This document shows positions 19,615-28,292 of a stretch of 64,000 nucleotides of DNA, one piece after another. Below the pieces are notes generated by a model, which was not told the origin of the DNA, ran no database searches, and saw only the letters and a program-made list of their open reading frames with translations. Made by a program: the position numbers and the translations under genes. Each line of letters starts with the position of its first letter. Within the stretch, counting starts at the first letter, position 1. The stretch comes from Sulfurimonas sp. (GTDB lineage: Bacteria > Campylobacterota > Campylobacteria > Campylobacterales > Sulfurimonadaceae), in contig NZ_JAQVKP010000012.1 of NCBI RefSeq assembly GCF_028694605.1, positions 1-64,000 on the forward strand. The letters are read 5' to 3'.

Positions 19615-20712
19615 TTACTGACCCTCTGCGATAGTAACTTTGCTGTTTGGTCTCAGTTTTGCTATGTTGCCGACAACAACTTTTTCACCCTCTTTTATGC
19701 CGCTCTCAACCATCGCCAAACCGTCTTGAACATTGGCGATTTTGAGCGGGCGCATCATGGCAACACCATCTTGTACAACGTAGGCAACAGTGGCATCAGG
19801 TGTTTTTATAAGTGCATTTTGCGGTATTTTTGCCACACTCTCATAGCTGAATCCGCCTAAAAGCACATTGGCATAAGCCCCGACTGAGAGTTCTCTCTCT
19901 TGGTTGTCAAAAATCGCTCTTACCAAAAGCGTATCTGTTTGCAAATCAAGTTTTGGTGCTACAAAATCAACAACCCCCTCATACTTTTTTGCCCCGATTT
20001 GAAGTGAGACTTTTTTACCGCCCTTTATCTCTGAAGCATACTTCATGGCATCACTGCTTGGCAGTGAAAACTCTGCATAAACCTTATGCAGTGCCGTCAC
20101 TGTGGTAAGCTTTGCATTTTGGGTCTCTGCATCTATGTATGTCCCCTCATCGCTGCTGCTCATTCCCACAATCCCGTTAAAAGGGGCTTTGATGGTTGTA
20201 TAGCTGTAATTCAGCTCTTTGTTTGCAAGAGCGGCTTTTGCTTTTTGCACCTCTGCTTTTGCGTTGTCATGCGCATAAAAAAGTGCATCCCGCTGCTGCT
20301 CGCTAATGGCACTGTTTGCAAAAAGATACTCTGCCCTCTTCCAGTCTCGGGCTGCTTTGCTGTAGTCCGCTTCTGCTTTAAGAAGTGCTGCTTTTGCTTC
20401 ATCAAGGGCTGCTTTATACTCCCCTTTTTGTATCTCGTAAAGCACATCGCCTTTTTTGACAAGCGTACCCTCTTTAAAGTTTTCTCTCTCAAGCACCCCG
20501 CTTACACGGGCAACCACCGCAACCTCTGCAAAAGGCTTTAACACCGCCGAGTAGCTCTTGGAAAAATCCGCTCTCCCAAACTTTACCTCATGCACTTTTA
20601 CGGGCAAAGGGGGCATCTGTGCCGCCTGTTGCGCCGCCTGAGGCTCTTTTTTTTGTTCATTACAACCCATAAAAAGCAGAGAAACAACCGCCAATAATGT
20701 TAAATTTTTCAT
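19615..20712 (-). CDS. RND periplasmic adaptor (membrane fusion) lipoprotein
   Basis: A 365-residue AcrA/MexA-type adaptor linking the RND permease to the outer-membrane channel. A short signal peptide ends in a lipobox (LLFMGC), so Cys17 should be lipidated. Then come a lipoyl half (ARVSGVLERENFKEGTLVKKGDVL), an Ala/Lys-rich helical hairpin around 95-150, the second lipoyl half (TTIKAPFNGIVGMSSSDEGTYI), a beta-barrel and a membrane-proximal domain. It lies 1 bp after the outer-membrane factor gene and 1 bp before the permease gene. Confidence 0.94.
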   Translation of the reverse strand: MKNLTLLAVVSLLFMGCNEQKKEPQAAQQAAQMPPLPVKVHEVKFGRADFSKSYSAVLKPFAEVAVVARVSGVLERENFKEGTLVKKGDVLYEIQKGEYKAALDEAKAALLKAEADYSKAARDWKRAEYLFANSAISEQQRDALFYAHDNAKAEVQKAKAALANKELNYSYTTIKAPFNGIVGMSSSDEGTYIDAETQNAKLTTVTALHKVYAEFSLPSSDAMKYASEIKGGKKVSLQIGAKKYEGVVDFVAPKLDLQTDTLLVRAIFDNQERELSVGAYANVLLGGFSYESVAKIPQNALIKTPDATVAYVVQDGVAMMRPLKIANVQDGLAMVESGIKEGEKVVVGNIAKLRPNSKVTIAEGQ

Positions 20713-21939
20713 CTATAAAAACTCCTTTATATCTTTTCCGCTGTAGTAGATCAGCTCCGCTTTTTTGATTTGCAAATCATTCATTGCTCTCTCGTATCCT
20801 CTTGAGGCATCGTACTTCTCGCTAAGCGCCAAAAGATATGCAACATTGTCAATCGTGCCGTTTTGGTACTTAAACTTGATAAGTTCATAAGTAGCAGAAG
20901 CCGCTTCCAGCGTCGCTTTTGCCGCTTCAACTTTCACCGTTGCAATCTCCAGCGACTTTTTTGCAAGTCTGTAGTCAACATCTGCTTTGTGTTTTTCATG
21001 TTCAATCAATGATTTTTTACTCAAATACTCCTGAAATTTTGACTGGTACGCCTGTGTGCGTGAACCAAAATCAAAGATATTCCATGCGACATTGAGTGTG
21101 GCAATATTTTGCGTATCTGCTAAAGAGTTTGCCGGTTTTTGGTCAAAATAGTAGTCCGAGTAGCTCAAAGTATCTTCAAAATAGAGCGTTGGCATATTTT
21201 GGCTCTTTAGGACATTTGCGCTAAATAGTACGGATAAAGCTTCATCTTCAAGTGCCTGAATCTCGGCAGGCAAAAGCGCTGTATCTTCCTGCGGCAGACG
21301 CACAAGAGAGCCTTTTTGGATGGAAGAGACCTTTTGAGTAGTGTAGTACTCTAGCGTGTGGAGGATTTTTTGGCTCTCAAGCTCTATCTCCTGAAGCGCC
21401 ACAAGTGCATTTTTTGTGCGAGAATCGACTTTTGCAACCTCATCTTTGGTGACGGAACCGGCCTCATAAAAAAGCTGTAGTCTTTTGAATTCTGCTTTAA
21501 GCTGTTCAATCTCCCGAAGCGTTGCAGTTTTATCGGCTTCCAGCGAGAGATACTCGAAGTAGAGCCTTGCAACATCCAAAGAGATATCATTCTTGAGCGC
21601 TTCAACACTTTTTTTGCTTGAAGCAACAGTGGACTCAAGCTGCCCATAAACACTCTCTTTTTTACCGCCGTCATAGATGACATACTTTAAACTCGCTTGA
21701 GCTTTCAAAGAGTTTTGCGCAAGTGTCGGCGTTTCATCATAAACATTTTGGTAAGTTCCAAGTATGTCAAGAGTCGGCAAATAGCCGCTTTTACTGCTCT
21801 CATACGCCTTTTCTTTGGACGCTACCACATGTAGAGCAGAAGCAACTGCTCTGTTTTTTTGCGAAACATCAATAAGCTCTTGGAGCGATGATGCGTAGAG
21901 AAATATCGGTGTAAAAAGTATCGGAAAAAAAAGTCTCAA
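20713..21939 (-). CDS. TolC-family outer-membrane efflux channel
   Basis: A 408-residue outer-membrane factor, first gene of the efflux operon. A signal peptide covers residues 1-17 (LFFPILFTPIFLYAS), then two TolC-type repeats of long helices, rich in Ala, Lys and Glu, alternate with short strands. The start is TTG at 21937-21939, chosen because AGGAG lies 8 nt upstream. The divergent MarR operator is 50-77 bp upstream of this start, so the regulator probably controls this operon. Confidence 0.9.
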   Translation of the reverse strand: MRLFFPILFTPIFLYASSLQELIDVSQKNRAVASALHVVASKEKAYESSKSGYLPTLDILGTYQNVYDETPTLAQNSLKAQASLKYVIYDGGKKESVYGQLESTVASSKKSVEALKNDISLDVARLYFEYLSLEADKTATLREIEQLKAEFKRLQLFYEAGSVTKDEVAKVDSRTKNALVALQEIELESQKILHTLEYYTTQKVSSIQKGSLVRLPQEDTALLPAEIQALEDEALSVLFSANVLKSQNMPTLYFEDTLSYSDYYFDQKPANSLADTQNIATLNVAWNIFDFGSRTQAYQSKFQEYLSKKSLIEHEKHKADVDYRLAKKSLEIATVKVEAAKATLEAASATYELIKFKYQNGTIDNVAYLLALSEKYDASRGYERAMNDLQIKKAELIYYSGKDIKEFL

Positions 21940-21988
21940 TCGGCACTCCTTTTATCTAAATTTTCACAATAGTATCAAAACAACTCTT

Positions 21989-22016
21989 AAATATATCTTG
22001 CTAGAAAGATATATTT
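21989..22016. promoter_or_regulatory. MarR operator between the regulator and the efflux operon
   Basis: A perfect inverted repeat with 11-bp arms, AAATATATCTT and AAGATATATTT, around a 6-bp centre. It lies between the divergent marR-type gene and the efflux operon and abuts the MarR -10 element, so binding should repress both directions. This is the classic layout for a self-regulated MarR repressor. Confidence 0.78.
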
Positions 22017-22034
22017 TTCTGCTATAATTTTATT

Positions 22035-22532
22035 ATGAAAACAAATAGAGTGCACACTGACCTCATCACCAACTTTTACGACAAAGTGGCTTCCAAAGAA
22101 CTTCCCGATGTTTTTTTGATGACTTTTCCGATTGCGGTTATCCAAAAAACCATATTTTCTCATGCAGAGAGCTTTTTAAAAGAGAAGTTTGACCTCTTAA
22201 ACTCCGAAGTGGATGTTTTAGCCTCACTCTATACACACGGCAAAGTGCTCTCTCCTACTCAGCTTTATGATTTGACCATCTTCTCATCAGGCGGAATGAC
22301 AAAAGTACTAAAAAGACTTCAAGAGAGAGGGCTTGTATATAGAAAAGAGGATGAAAACGACAAAAGATGTATGTTAGTCTGCCTTACACAAAGCGGAGAA
22401 GAGCTTGTTTTAAAATCTCTCAACGAAATCTCCAAAGAGTGCAGCAAATATTTTGAAACATTCACTCAAGAGGAGAGAGAGCTGTTTAGCACGCTTTTAA
22501 AAAAGGTACTTTTAAATATCAATAGGTTTTAG
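22035..22532 (+). CDS. MarR-family transcriptional regulator
   Basis: A 165-residue winged-helix regulator. Helix-turn-helix residues (TQLYDLTIFSSGGMTKVLKRL) and the wing (ERGLVYRKEDENDKRCMLVCLTQSG) are standard for MarR proteins, with N- and C-terminal helices for dimerisation. It is divergent from the RND operon and shares a perfect 28-bp operator with it. A TATAAT at 22023-22028 lies only 6 bp before the ATG and no ribosome site is visible, so the mRNA may be leaderless. Ligand unknown; likely an efflux substrate. Confidence 0.93.
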   Translation: MKTNRVHTDLITNFYDKVASKELPDVFLMTFPIAVIQKTIFSHAESFLKEKFDLLNSEVDVLASLYTHGKVLSPTQLYDLTIFSSGGMTKVLKRLQERGLVYRKEDENDKRCMLVCLTQSGEELVLKSLNEISKECSKYFETFTQEERELFSTLLKKVLLNINRF

Positions 22533-22607
22533 TATTTGTAGCGTTTGATATGCAAAAAATTACAGCGCTAGCTTCCATCTTTATAATATTTTGATTTTTT
22601 TGAAAGA

Positions 22608-22643
22608 TTATTGATAACTTATTGACATCTTCTTAACTATAAT
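22608..22643 (+). promoter_or_regulatory. Tandem 11-bp repeats and -10 box of the potassium operon
   Basis: TTATTGATAAC is followed at once by TTATTGACATC (9 of 11 identical), then TTCTTAAC and TATAAT at 22638-22643. Direct repeats with an 11-bp period just upstream of a -10 are the usual target of OmpR/KdpE-type regulators, and such a regulator is encoded downstream. Confidence 0.5.
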
Positions 22644-22686
22644 GTGCAAATCATACCTCTAAAAATTAAAACTAAAAGATGCAAAA

Positions 22687-22767
22687 ATGTCAACAATGGA
22701 TATTACCATGTTAGCGATATTGGGAATTTTAACGATTCTCGTACTTATAAAGCTGCCTAATGCCTAA
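22687..22767 (+). CDS. One-helix micropeptide at the head of the potassium operon
   Basis: A 26-residue frame with translation starting MSTMDITMLAILGILT and ending IKLPNA. Nearly all of it is one hydrophobic helix followed by Lys and a short tail. Its TAA overlaps the ATG of the KdpD-like kinase by one base (TAATG), which argues for translational coupling and a real gene. Size, position and composition recall KdpF, the one-helix peptide of the Kdp pump, but no KdpABC genes are here. The ribosome site is weak, and Met4 or Met8 could also start it. Confidence 0.5.
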   Translation: MSTMDITMLAILGILTILVLIKLPNA

Positions 22768-23798
22768 TGAAAAGCCTAAGCTTTAACCATAATATCTCTG
22801 CCTATATCTTAAAAGCGGTAGGTATTTTACTTCTTATAACACTCATAAGCCATCTTTTGCGTGAGCATCTCGACATAATCAACATTGCTCTTATTCATAT
22901 TATCCCCGTTATTATCGTGGCAATTCACGGAAACATAAAAGCAACTATTTTTATAACCCTCTTAAGTGTAATTTTCTTAAACTTTCTCTACATTCCGCCT
23001 CTTTATAGCTTCAATGTCCACAACGAACTCTATATATGGAGCTTTCTTATTTTTGCCATTGTCGGATGGATTATCACTGTTCAAGCCAAAAATCTCTCCA
23101 TGCAGACAAAACAAAACGAGATGAGAGAAAACTTGCTCAACATCATTTCACACGACCTAAGAACACCTCTCTCAACCATCATAGGAACGACAAATCTTCT
23201 CCTCTCAAGCAACAATATGGACAAAGAGAACATTAAAAACTTGCTTGAAGATGTAAATTACGCCTCTTTACGCATGAAAAGATTGATTACAAACATCTTA
23301 GACAGCACAAGACTATCAAGTAAAAATATAACTCTTAAATTAGACTGGTGCGATTTTGAAGATTTGGTAGGTGTCGCCATAGATGAGTTTTCAGACAAAC
23401 AAAAAGATGAACTGCTTGAGATACAAATCGACAATCTTCCTCTTTACTGGGGTGATAATATCTTGCTCAAACAACTCATCATCAATCTTTTAGACAATGC
23501 CTTTAAATACTCTAAAAGCAACACAAAAGTAACACTTAAAATATTTTCAACAAACAATAGCGTAAAGATAGAGGTATTTAACCAAAGCAACTATATTGAT
23601 GAGGCAAAACTAAAAAATATTTTTGATAAATTTTATCGGCTTGAAGATACAAACGATATCTCAGGCAGCGGCATCGGTCTCTCAATCTGCAAAAGTATAG
23701 TGGGGCTTCATGGCGGAAGTATAAAAGCATCTGCCATAAATGACGGTATTCTCGTTGAAGCAAAACTGCCCATAGTGAAAAAGGCTGCCTTAATATGA
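22767..23798 (+). CDS. KdpD-like sensor histidine kinase (short form)
   Basis: A 343-residue membrane kinase matching the C-terminal half of KdpD. Four helices at about 14-105 form a DUF4118 domain; HisKA carries His129 in IISHDLRTPLS; the ATPase domain shows NLLDNAFKYS, DKFYR and GSGIGLSICKSI. The N-terminal KdpD and universal-stress domains of full KdpD, which sense K+ and ATP, are absent. It overlaps the response-regulator gene by 4 bp and is followed by a Ktr/Trk-type uptake system, so it probably controls potassium uptake. Confidence 0.88.
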   Translation: MKSLSFNHNISAYILKAVGILLLITLISHLLREHLDIINIALIHIIPVIIVAIHGNIKATIFITLLSVIFLNFLYIPPLYSFNVHNELYIWSFLIFAIVGWIITVQAKNLSMQTKQNEMRENLLNIISHDLRTPLSTIIGTTNLLLSSNNMDKENIKNLLEDVNYASLRMKRLITNILDSTRLSSKNITLKLDWCDFEDLVGVAIDEFSDKQKDELLEIQIDNLPLYWGDNILLKQLIINLLDNAFKYSKSNTKVTLKIFSTNNSVKIEVFNQSNYIDEAKLKNIFDKFYRLEDTNDISGSGIGLSICKSIVGLHGGSIKASAINDGILVEAKLPIVKKAALI

Positions 23799-24484
23799 AA
23801 AACTATCTTATTCAAATCATAGAAGATGACCCATCGGTAAAAAAACTGCTTGAAATTACTTTTAGAGAGTATGAGTTTAACCACATCTCGTGTGACAGCA
23901 AGAAAAATGCAATGATACTCTTTTTAAGCCATAATCCTGATTTGCTTATAGTTGATCTTGGTCTGAGTGACGGAGACGGCAAGGAATTTATAAAACAAGT
24001 ACGCGAAATCTCTAAAGTTCCAATAGTTGTTTTAAGCGCCAGACACGATGAAAAAGAGATTATCCTAGCCCTAGACGCAGGAGCAGATGACTACATCACA
24101 AAACCGTTTTCCGTCAATGAACTTTTAGCCAGAATCAGGGCAAACTTAAGACGTACTACGAATGATACTGCTATATCCAGTAAAATTGTTTGCGGAGAAA
24201 TTGAAATAGACCTCGCTGCGAGAAATATCCTTTTTAAAAAAGAACAGTTAAAACTTACCCCTATAGAGTATGAACTGCTCAAATATTTTCTACTAAACAC
24301 AAACAAAACGCTCACACATCAGCAAATACTGAAAGAAGTTTGGGGCGTGGGATACCAAAATGAAATGCAGTATCTCAGAACATATATCAATACGCTACGA
24401 AAAAAGATAGAGCAAAACAGCACAAGACCAAACTACATCAAAACAGAATCCGGCATCGGATATAGATTTTGTTGTAACGGATAA
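23795..24484 (+). CDS. KdpE-like OmpR-family response regulator
   Basis: A 229-residue regulator: receiver domain 1-120 with acidic pair Glu10-Asp11, phospho-acceptor Asp54 in LIVDLGLSDG and Lys in YITKPFSVNE; winged-helix domain 130-229 with LTPIEYELLKYFLLN and RTYINTLRKKIE. Best match by context and sequence is KdpE. It overlaps the kinase gene by 4 bp and lies 9 bp before ktrB. It may bind the 11-bp tandem repeats upstream of the operon. Confidence 0.9.
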   Translation: MKNYLIQIIEDDPSVKKLLEITFREYEFNHISCDSKKNAMILFLSHNPDLLIVDLGLSDGDGKEFIKQVREISKVPIVVLSARHDEKEIILALDAGADDYITKPFSVNELLARIRANLRRTTNDTAISSKIVCGEIEIDLAARNILFKKEQLKLTPIEYELLKYFLLNTNKTLTHQQILKEVWGVGYQNEMQYLRTYINTLRKKIEQNSTRPNYIKTESGIGYRFCCNG

Positions 24485-24493
24485 AAGGTTTTC

Positions 24494-25822
24494 ATGCAAA
24501 CCCAAGATGTAAAAATAATTTTTATGAGTTTTGTTATTCTCATCGGCATAGGAGCTTTTTTGCTGATGCTTCCTTTTGCGCACAACGGCGGACTCACTGT
24601 CATAGATGCACTCTTTACTGCCACCTCTGCGGTATGCGTAACAGGACTTATCGTCAAAGACACACCTGTTGATTTTACAAGTTTCGGGCATGCTGTCATC
24701 CTTTTGCTTATCCAAATCGGCGGTTTGGGCTACATGACGGCAGTTACCTTTTTGGCAATAATGCGTCGTAAAAAACTTGGATACCGTGACCGCCTAATCC
24801 TCAAAGAGTCGCTTAACTATCCGGGGATGAGCGGGATTTTTCGCTTTTTGAAAATTGTTTTTGCAAGCATATTTATTATAGAGTTAAGCGGTGCAGTTGT
24901 CTTGTCGCTACGCTTTTTAGTTGATATGCCGCTCGGCGATGCTCTGTGGTATGGGTTTTTTCACTCTATCTCAGCGTTTAACAATGCGGGGTTTTCACTC
25001 TTTAGCGACAATATGATGGGATTTCGCAATGACTTTGTTATCAACGTTACTATTCCGCTTTTGATTATCATTGGCGGGCTTGGCTATCTTGTACTCTTGG
25101 AACTCTACAACTACCAAAAAAAGTCACTTATGCGCCTCTCTACACATACAAAGCTTGTCTTATGGACATCCGGATTACTTATCATTACCGGTATGGCGAT
25201 TATTCTCTCATTAGAGTGGAACAACCAAAATTCTATGGGCGGCATGAGCATTTGGGAAAAAATCATGGCTGCATGGTTTGCATCGGTAAACTATAGAACG
25301 GCGGGGTTTAACACTCTGGATTTTTCTACATTTAGTGACTCGGACCTATTTTTTGGCACTGTTTTTATGGTGACAGGCGGAAGCCCGGGCGGGACTGCGG
25401 GCGGGATTAAAACGACTGTTTTGGCACTTTCCATCATAGGAGTTTGGTTTACTCTTCGCGGGCAAAGCAACCCTCATATATTTAAGAGAAGTCTCTCAAT
25501 GTATCAAATCAACAAAGCATACGCAATTATCTTTGTTGCCTCATTTTACCTGCTAATCTCGACTATTATCTTAAACGAAAGCGAAAATCTCCATTTTGTC
25601 AGAACGCTCTTTGAGACCTGTTCTGCCTTTGCCACGGTAGGCGTATCTACCGGCAATGGCGGTGTTTTGAGTTACAGTGCACTCTTTAGTGACTTAGGGA
25701 AACTCAATATTATTTTTCTTATGCTTATGGGAAGAATAGGCGTTTTTGCATTTACTATCGTTATAGTCGGCAAAGCAATACAAACAAGAATAAAATACGC
25801 AGAAGCAAAGGTGATTATATGA
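24494..25822 (+). CDS. ktrB: KtrB/TrkH-type potassium channel subunit
   Basis: A 442-residue membrane protein of the Trk/Ktr/HKT superfamily with four M1-P-M2 repeats. The four selectivity-filter segments can be seen as SAVCVTGL, FNNAGFSLF, YRTAGFNT and TVGVSTG, each with its key glycine. The size and lack of extra N-terminal helices favour KtrB over TrkH. The intramembrane loop contains the Gly-rich GGSPGGTAGGIKT. It overlaps the regulatory subunit gene by 4 bp. Confidence 0.92.
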   Translation: MQTQDVKIIFMSFVILIGIGAFLLMLPFAHNGGLTVIDALFTATSAVCVTGLIVKDTPVDFTSFGHAVILLLIQIGGLGYMTAVTFLAIMRRKKLGYRDRLILKESLNYPGMSGIFRFLKIVFASIFIIELSGAVVLSLRFLVDMPLGDALWYGFFHSISAFNNAGFSLFSDNMMGFRNDFVINVTIPLLIIIGGLGYLVLLELYNYQKKSLMRLSTHTKLVLWTSGLLIITGMAIILSLEWNNQNSMGGMSIWEKIMAAWFASVNYRTAGFNTLDFSTFSDSDLFFGTVFMVTGGSPGGTAGGIKTTVLALSIIGVWFTLRGQSNPHIFKRSLSMYQINKAYAIIFVASFYLLISTIILNESENLHFVRTLFETCSAFATVGVSTGNGGVLSYSALFSDLGKLNIIFLMLMGRIGVFAFTIVIVGKAIQTRIKYAEAKVII

Positions 25823-26466
25823 CATACGTAGTTATAGGACTTGGAAAATTCGGACACCATGTGGCCAAAGGGTTGGCACAACAAGGCGAGGTTGTTATCG
25901 CTATTGACAATGACGAGGAGAAGATAAAAGATATAAGCGAATTTGTTCAAGATGCCATAGTGCTTGACTCATCCGACCCAAAAGCGCTTGGCGAGGCAGG
26001 TATTGCCGATACGGATGTCGCCATTGTGAGTATAGGAGAAAATCTTGAAGCAAGTATTTTAACCGTTATGGCACTTAAAGAGCTGAAAATTCCAACAGTT
26101 ATAGCAAAAGCCATCACACAGGTACATGGACAGATTCTCTCAAAACTGGGTGCCGCAAAAGTAATCTATCCCGAGATGGAATCTGCCAAAAAGCTTGTCA
26201 AAAAAATTGTGAAAAATGTTCATTATGAGACTATCGATCTCTCTATCACGATGAAACTGGCAAAAATGACAGTTCCGTCATTCTGGGTCGGAACTTCTAT
26301 ACTCTCTCCGCTCTTCAAAGAGGAGTTTGATGTCAAACCAATTGCATACAAACATCAAGGCGAGTGGTACACCTCTTTTGAAAACAACGATATTCTTGAA
26401 GCAGGGGATATTTTAGTTGTCTTAGGAAATAGCAATAACATAGAAGCACTCAGCAAGAAAATATAG
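25819..26466 (+). CDS. ktrA: KtrA/TrkA-type regulatory subunit (RCK)
   Basis: A 215-residue cytoplasmic gating subunit for KtrB. The RCK_N Rossmann domain starts VVIGLGKFGHHVAKGL with GxGxxG and an acidic residue in VIAIDND for nucleotide binding; RCK_C occupies about 135-215. It is a single RCK unit, as in KtrA and unlike the double unit of E. coli TrkA. Last gene of the potassium operon; a large inverted repeat follows. Confidence 0.92.
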   Translation: MTYVVIGLGKFGHHVAKGLAQQGEVVIAIDNDEEKIKDISEFVQDAIVLDSSDPKALGEAGIADTDVAIVSIGENLEASILTVMALKELKIPTVIAKAITQVHGQILSKLGAAKVIYPEMESAKKLVKKIVKNVHYETIDLSITMKLAKMTVPSFWVGTSILSPLFKEEFDVKPIAYKHQGEWYTSFENNDILEAGDILVVLGNSNNIEALSKKI

Positions 26467-26471
26467 TAAAC

Positions 26472-26551
26472 TTCTTGCAAAACTAAAAACTAAATGAACA
26501 ATTCTACAGCGAAGCGAAGCCTTAGTGAACGTGTTTTTAGTTTTGCAAGAA
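26472..26551. repeat. 19-bp perfect inverted repeat between ktrA and ruvX
   Basis: TTCTTGCAAAACTAAAAAC (26472-26490) is matched exactly by its reverse complement at 26533-26551, around a 42-nt centre containing GCGAAGCGAAGCC. It fills the gap between two convergent genes, so it may serve as a bidirectional terminator; the long loop and perfect arms also resemble a small palindromic mobile repeat. Confidence 0.7.
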
Positions 26552-26559
26552 ATCTAATT

Positions 26560-26964
26560 CTATTTTTTTGCTAAAAACCTCTGCAAGATAATCATAGCGG
26601 CAATTGAGTCTATACGTCCGTCACGGATATATCTTATCTCACCACGCATCATACACTCTGCCTCAAGGGATGAGTTACTCTCATCCTGATAAAAAATCTC
26701 GCCCTTAAAAGCAACAAGATTCATAAAGTGAGCCACGCGGCGTCTCATTTCGTCTTCAGAGCTTCCACCCATCGGTATGCCCACTACAACGGCGTCAACT
26801 TCCCACTCATCAAGAACTTTTTTTACATCTCTTGCGGCTTGATCTCTGTTTTTTCTCTCTACTGCTTTTAGAGGAGTTACCAAATCTTTATGTGCGCTGT
26901 AGGCAAGCCCTACCCTTTTTAAGCCCAAATCAATAGCTATATACTTCACTATTTTCCCAAACAA
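26560..26964 (-). CDS. ruvX: RuvX/YqgF-type Holliday junction resolvase-like nuclease
   Basis: A 134-residue RNase H-fold protein, also implicated in 16S rRNA processing. Catalytic Asp lies in YIAIDLGLKRVGLAYS near the N-terminus; DAVVVGIPMG and the late DSIAAMIILQ with Asp complete the active-site pattern. Length is typical. It overlaps the end of mnmE by 16 bp, and is the last gene of the rpmH-to-mnmE leftward cluster. Confidence 0.9.
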   Translation of the reverse strand: MFGKIVKYIAIDLGLKRVGLAYSAHKDLVTPLKAVERKNRDQAARDVKKVLDEWEVDAVVVGIPMGGSSEDEMRRRVAHFMNLVAFKGEIFYQDESNSSLEAECMMRGEIRYIRDGRIDSIAAMIILQRFLAKK

Positions 26965-28289
26965 AAACTGCCAAACATCTTCTCAAGCATCTCATCATTT
27001 TCAAAAGGTCTTGTGATTGAGGCTATCTCTTTTATGGCTTCATTAAGGCAAAAGGAGAAGATTTCAAGCTCCTGTTCTTGCAGCGGTATAAACGCTTCTT
27101 CTATATTTTCAAGTGTCTTTTCAACTGCCGACACTTGTCGTTGTGAGATAAGCATCATCTCCTCAGAGCTGTTTGCCTCATTCATGATACATTCTAAAGC
27201 TTTGACAAGCGCATCAACGCTCTCTTTTGAGTTGAGCTCCATATCAAAGCTTATATCTCTATGCGAAAATTTCGGCTCTAAATCTATCTTGTTTTTTACA
27301 TACAAAACGTGCTTATTTCCAGCCTCTGATTTTATAAGAGATACTATCTGCTCATCTTCGGCATCTGCGACTCTTGAGCCATCAAATAGCGCTACAACAA
27401 TGTCACTCTCTTTTATGGCTTCAAGTGAACGTTCAATTCCGATACGTTCTATCTCATCATTCGCCTCACGTATCCCTGCGGTGTCAACTATACGGATAAG
27501 ATGCGTACCGATCTTCACCTGTTCTTCTATGGTATCTCGCGTCGTTCCTGCGATGTCGCTGACAATCGCACGGTTATAATTTAGCAGCGCATTTAAGAGT
27601 GAACTCTTCCCGACATTTGGTTTTCCCACAATCGCCACACGAAAACCCTGCATCAGCCCCTCTCTTGCCATGCTGGCAAGAAGTGTTTTTTGAAGTGAAT
27701 TTTGAAGCTCACTCAGTTTTGCCTTGATTTGCAAAACCAAATCATCAGGCAAATCCTCTTCCGCATAGTCGATGCTTACCTCCGAGTAAGCAAGGATATG
27801 GATAAGCGCATCACGAATACCCTCTACGAACTCCTTAAGCTCGCCTTTCATTTGCTTTGCAAGTATCCGTGCCGCATCTTCGCTTTTTGCTTCGATAAGC
27901 CCTGCAATCGCCTCCGCTTCACTTAAGTCAATACGACCGTTGAAAAAAGCCCTTTTTGAAAACTCCCCTGCCTCTGCAAGTCTTGCACCATAAAAGAGTG
28001 TTGATTTTAAAATGCTCTGCGCAACTATAAAACCGCCGTGACACTGGATTTCAACTACATCTTCGGCGGTAAAAGAAAAAGGTGCTTGAAAGTAGATAAC
28101 AATGACCTCATCTATAAGCTCATCATCACCACTATAGATATTTGTTAAAGTTGCATATCTTGGGGAAAAAGTCTGTTTGCGGGTAAGTTTTTTGGCAATC
28201 TCCAAAGCCCTATCACCGCTAATGCGGATGATGGCGATAGAGCCTATGCCGTTAGCGGTTGCAACGGCACTTATAGTATCTTCATTCAT
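26949..28289 (-). CDS. mnmE: tRNA modification GTPase MnmE
   Basis: A 446-residue K+-stimulated GTPase that with MnmG installs carboxymethylaminomethyl at U34 of certain tRNAs. N-terminal folate-binding domain (DTISAVATANGIGSIAIIRISG), central helical domain, and G domain with GKPNVGKSSLLN (G1), DIAGTTRD (G2) and DTAGIR (G3). It ends in FCLGK, the conserved C-terminal cysteine motif. Overlaps ruvX by 16 bp and follows khpB by 3 bp. Confidence 0.96.
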   Translation of the reverse strand: MNEDTISAVATANGIGSIAIIRISGDRALEIAKKLTRKQTFSPRYATLTNIYSGDDELIDEVIVIYFQAPFSFTAEDVVEIQCHGGFIVAQSILKSTLFYGARLAEAGEFSKRAFFNGRIDLSEAEAIAGLIEAKSEDAARILAKQMKGELKEFVEGIRDALIHILAYSEVSIDYAEEDLPDDLVLQIKAKLSELQNSLQKTLLASMAREGLMQGFRVAIVGKPNVGKSSLLNALLNYNRAIVSDIAGTTRDTIEEQVKIGTHLIRIVDTAGIREANDEIERIGIERSLEAIKESDIVVALFDGSRVADAEDEQIVSLIKSEAGNKHVLYVKNKIDLEPKFSHRDISFDMELNSKESVDALVKALECIMNEANSSEEMMLISQRQVSAVEKTLENIEEAFIPLQEQELEIFSFCLNEAIKEIASITRPFENDEMLEKMFGSFCLGK

Positions 28290-28292
28290 CTC

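Noticed and set aside
26472-26551. Insertion sequence or transposon end
   Set aside because: There is an inverted repeat but no transposase and no target-site duplication; the total length of 80 bp leaves no room for a coding element.
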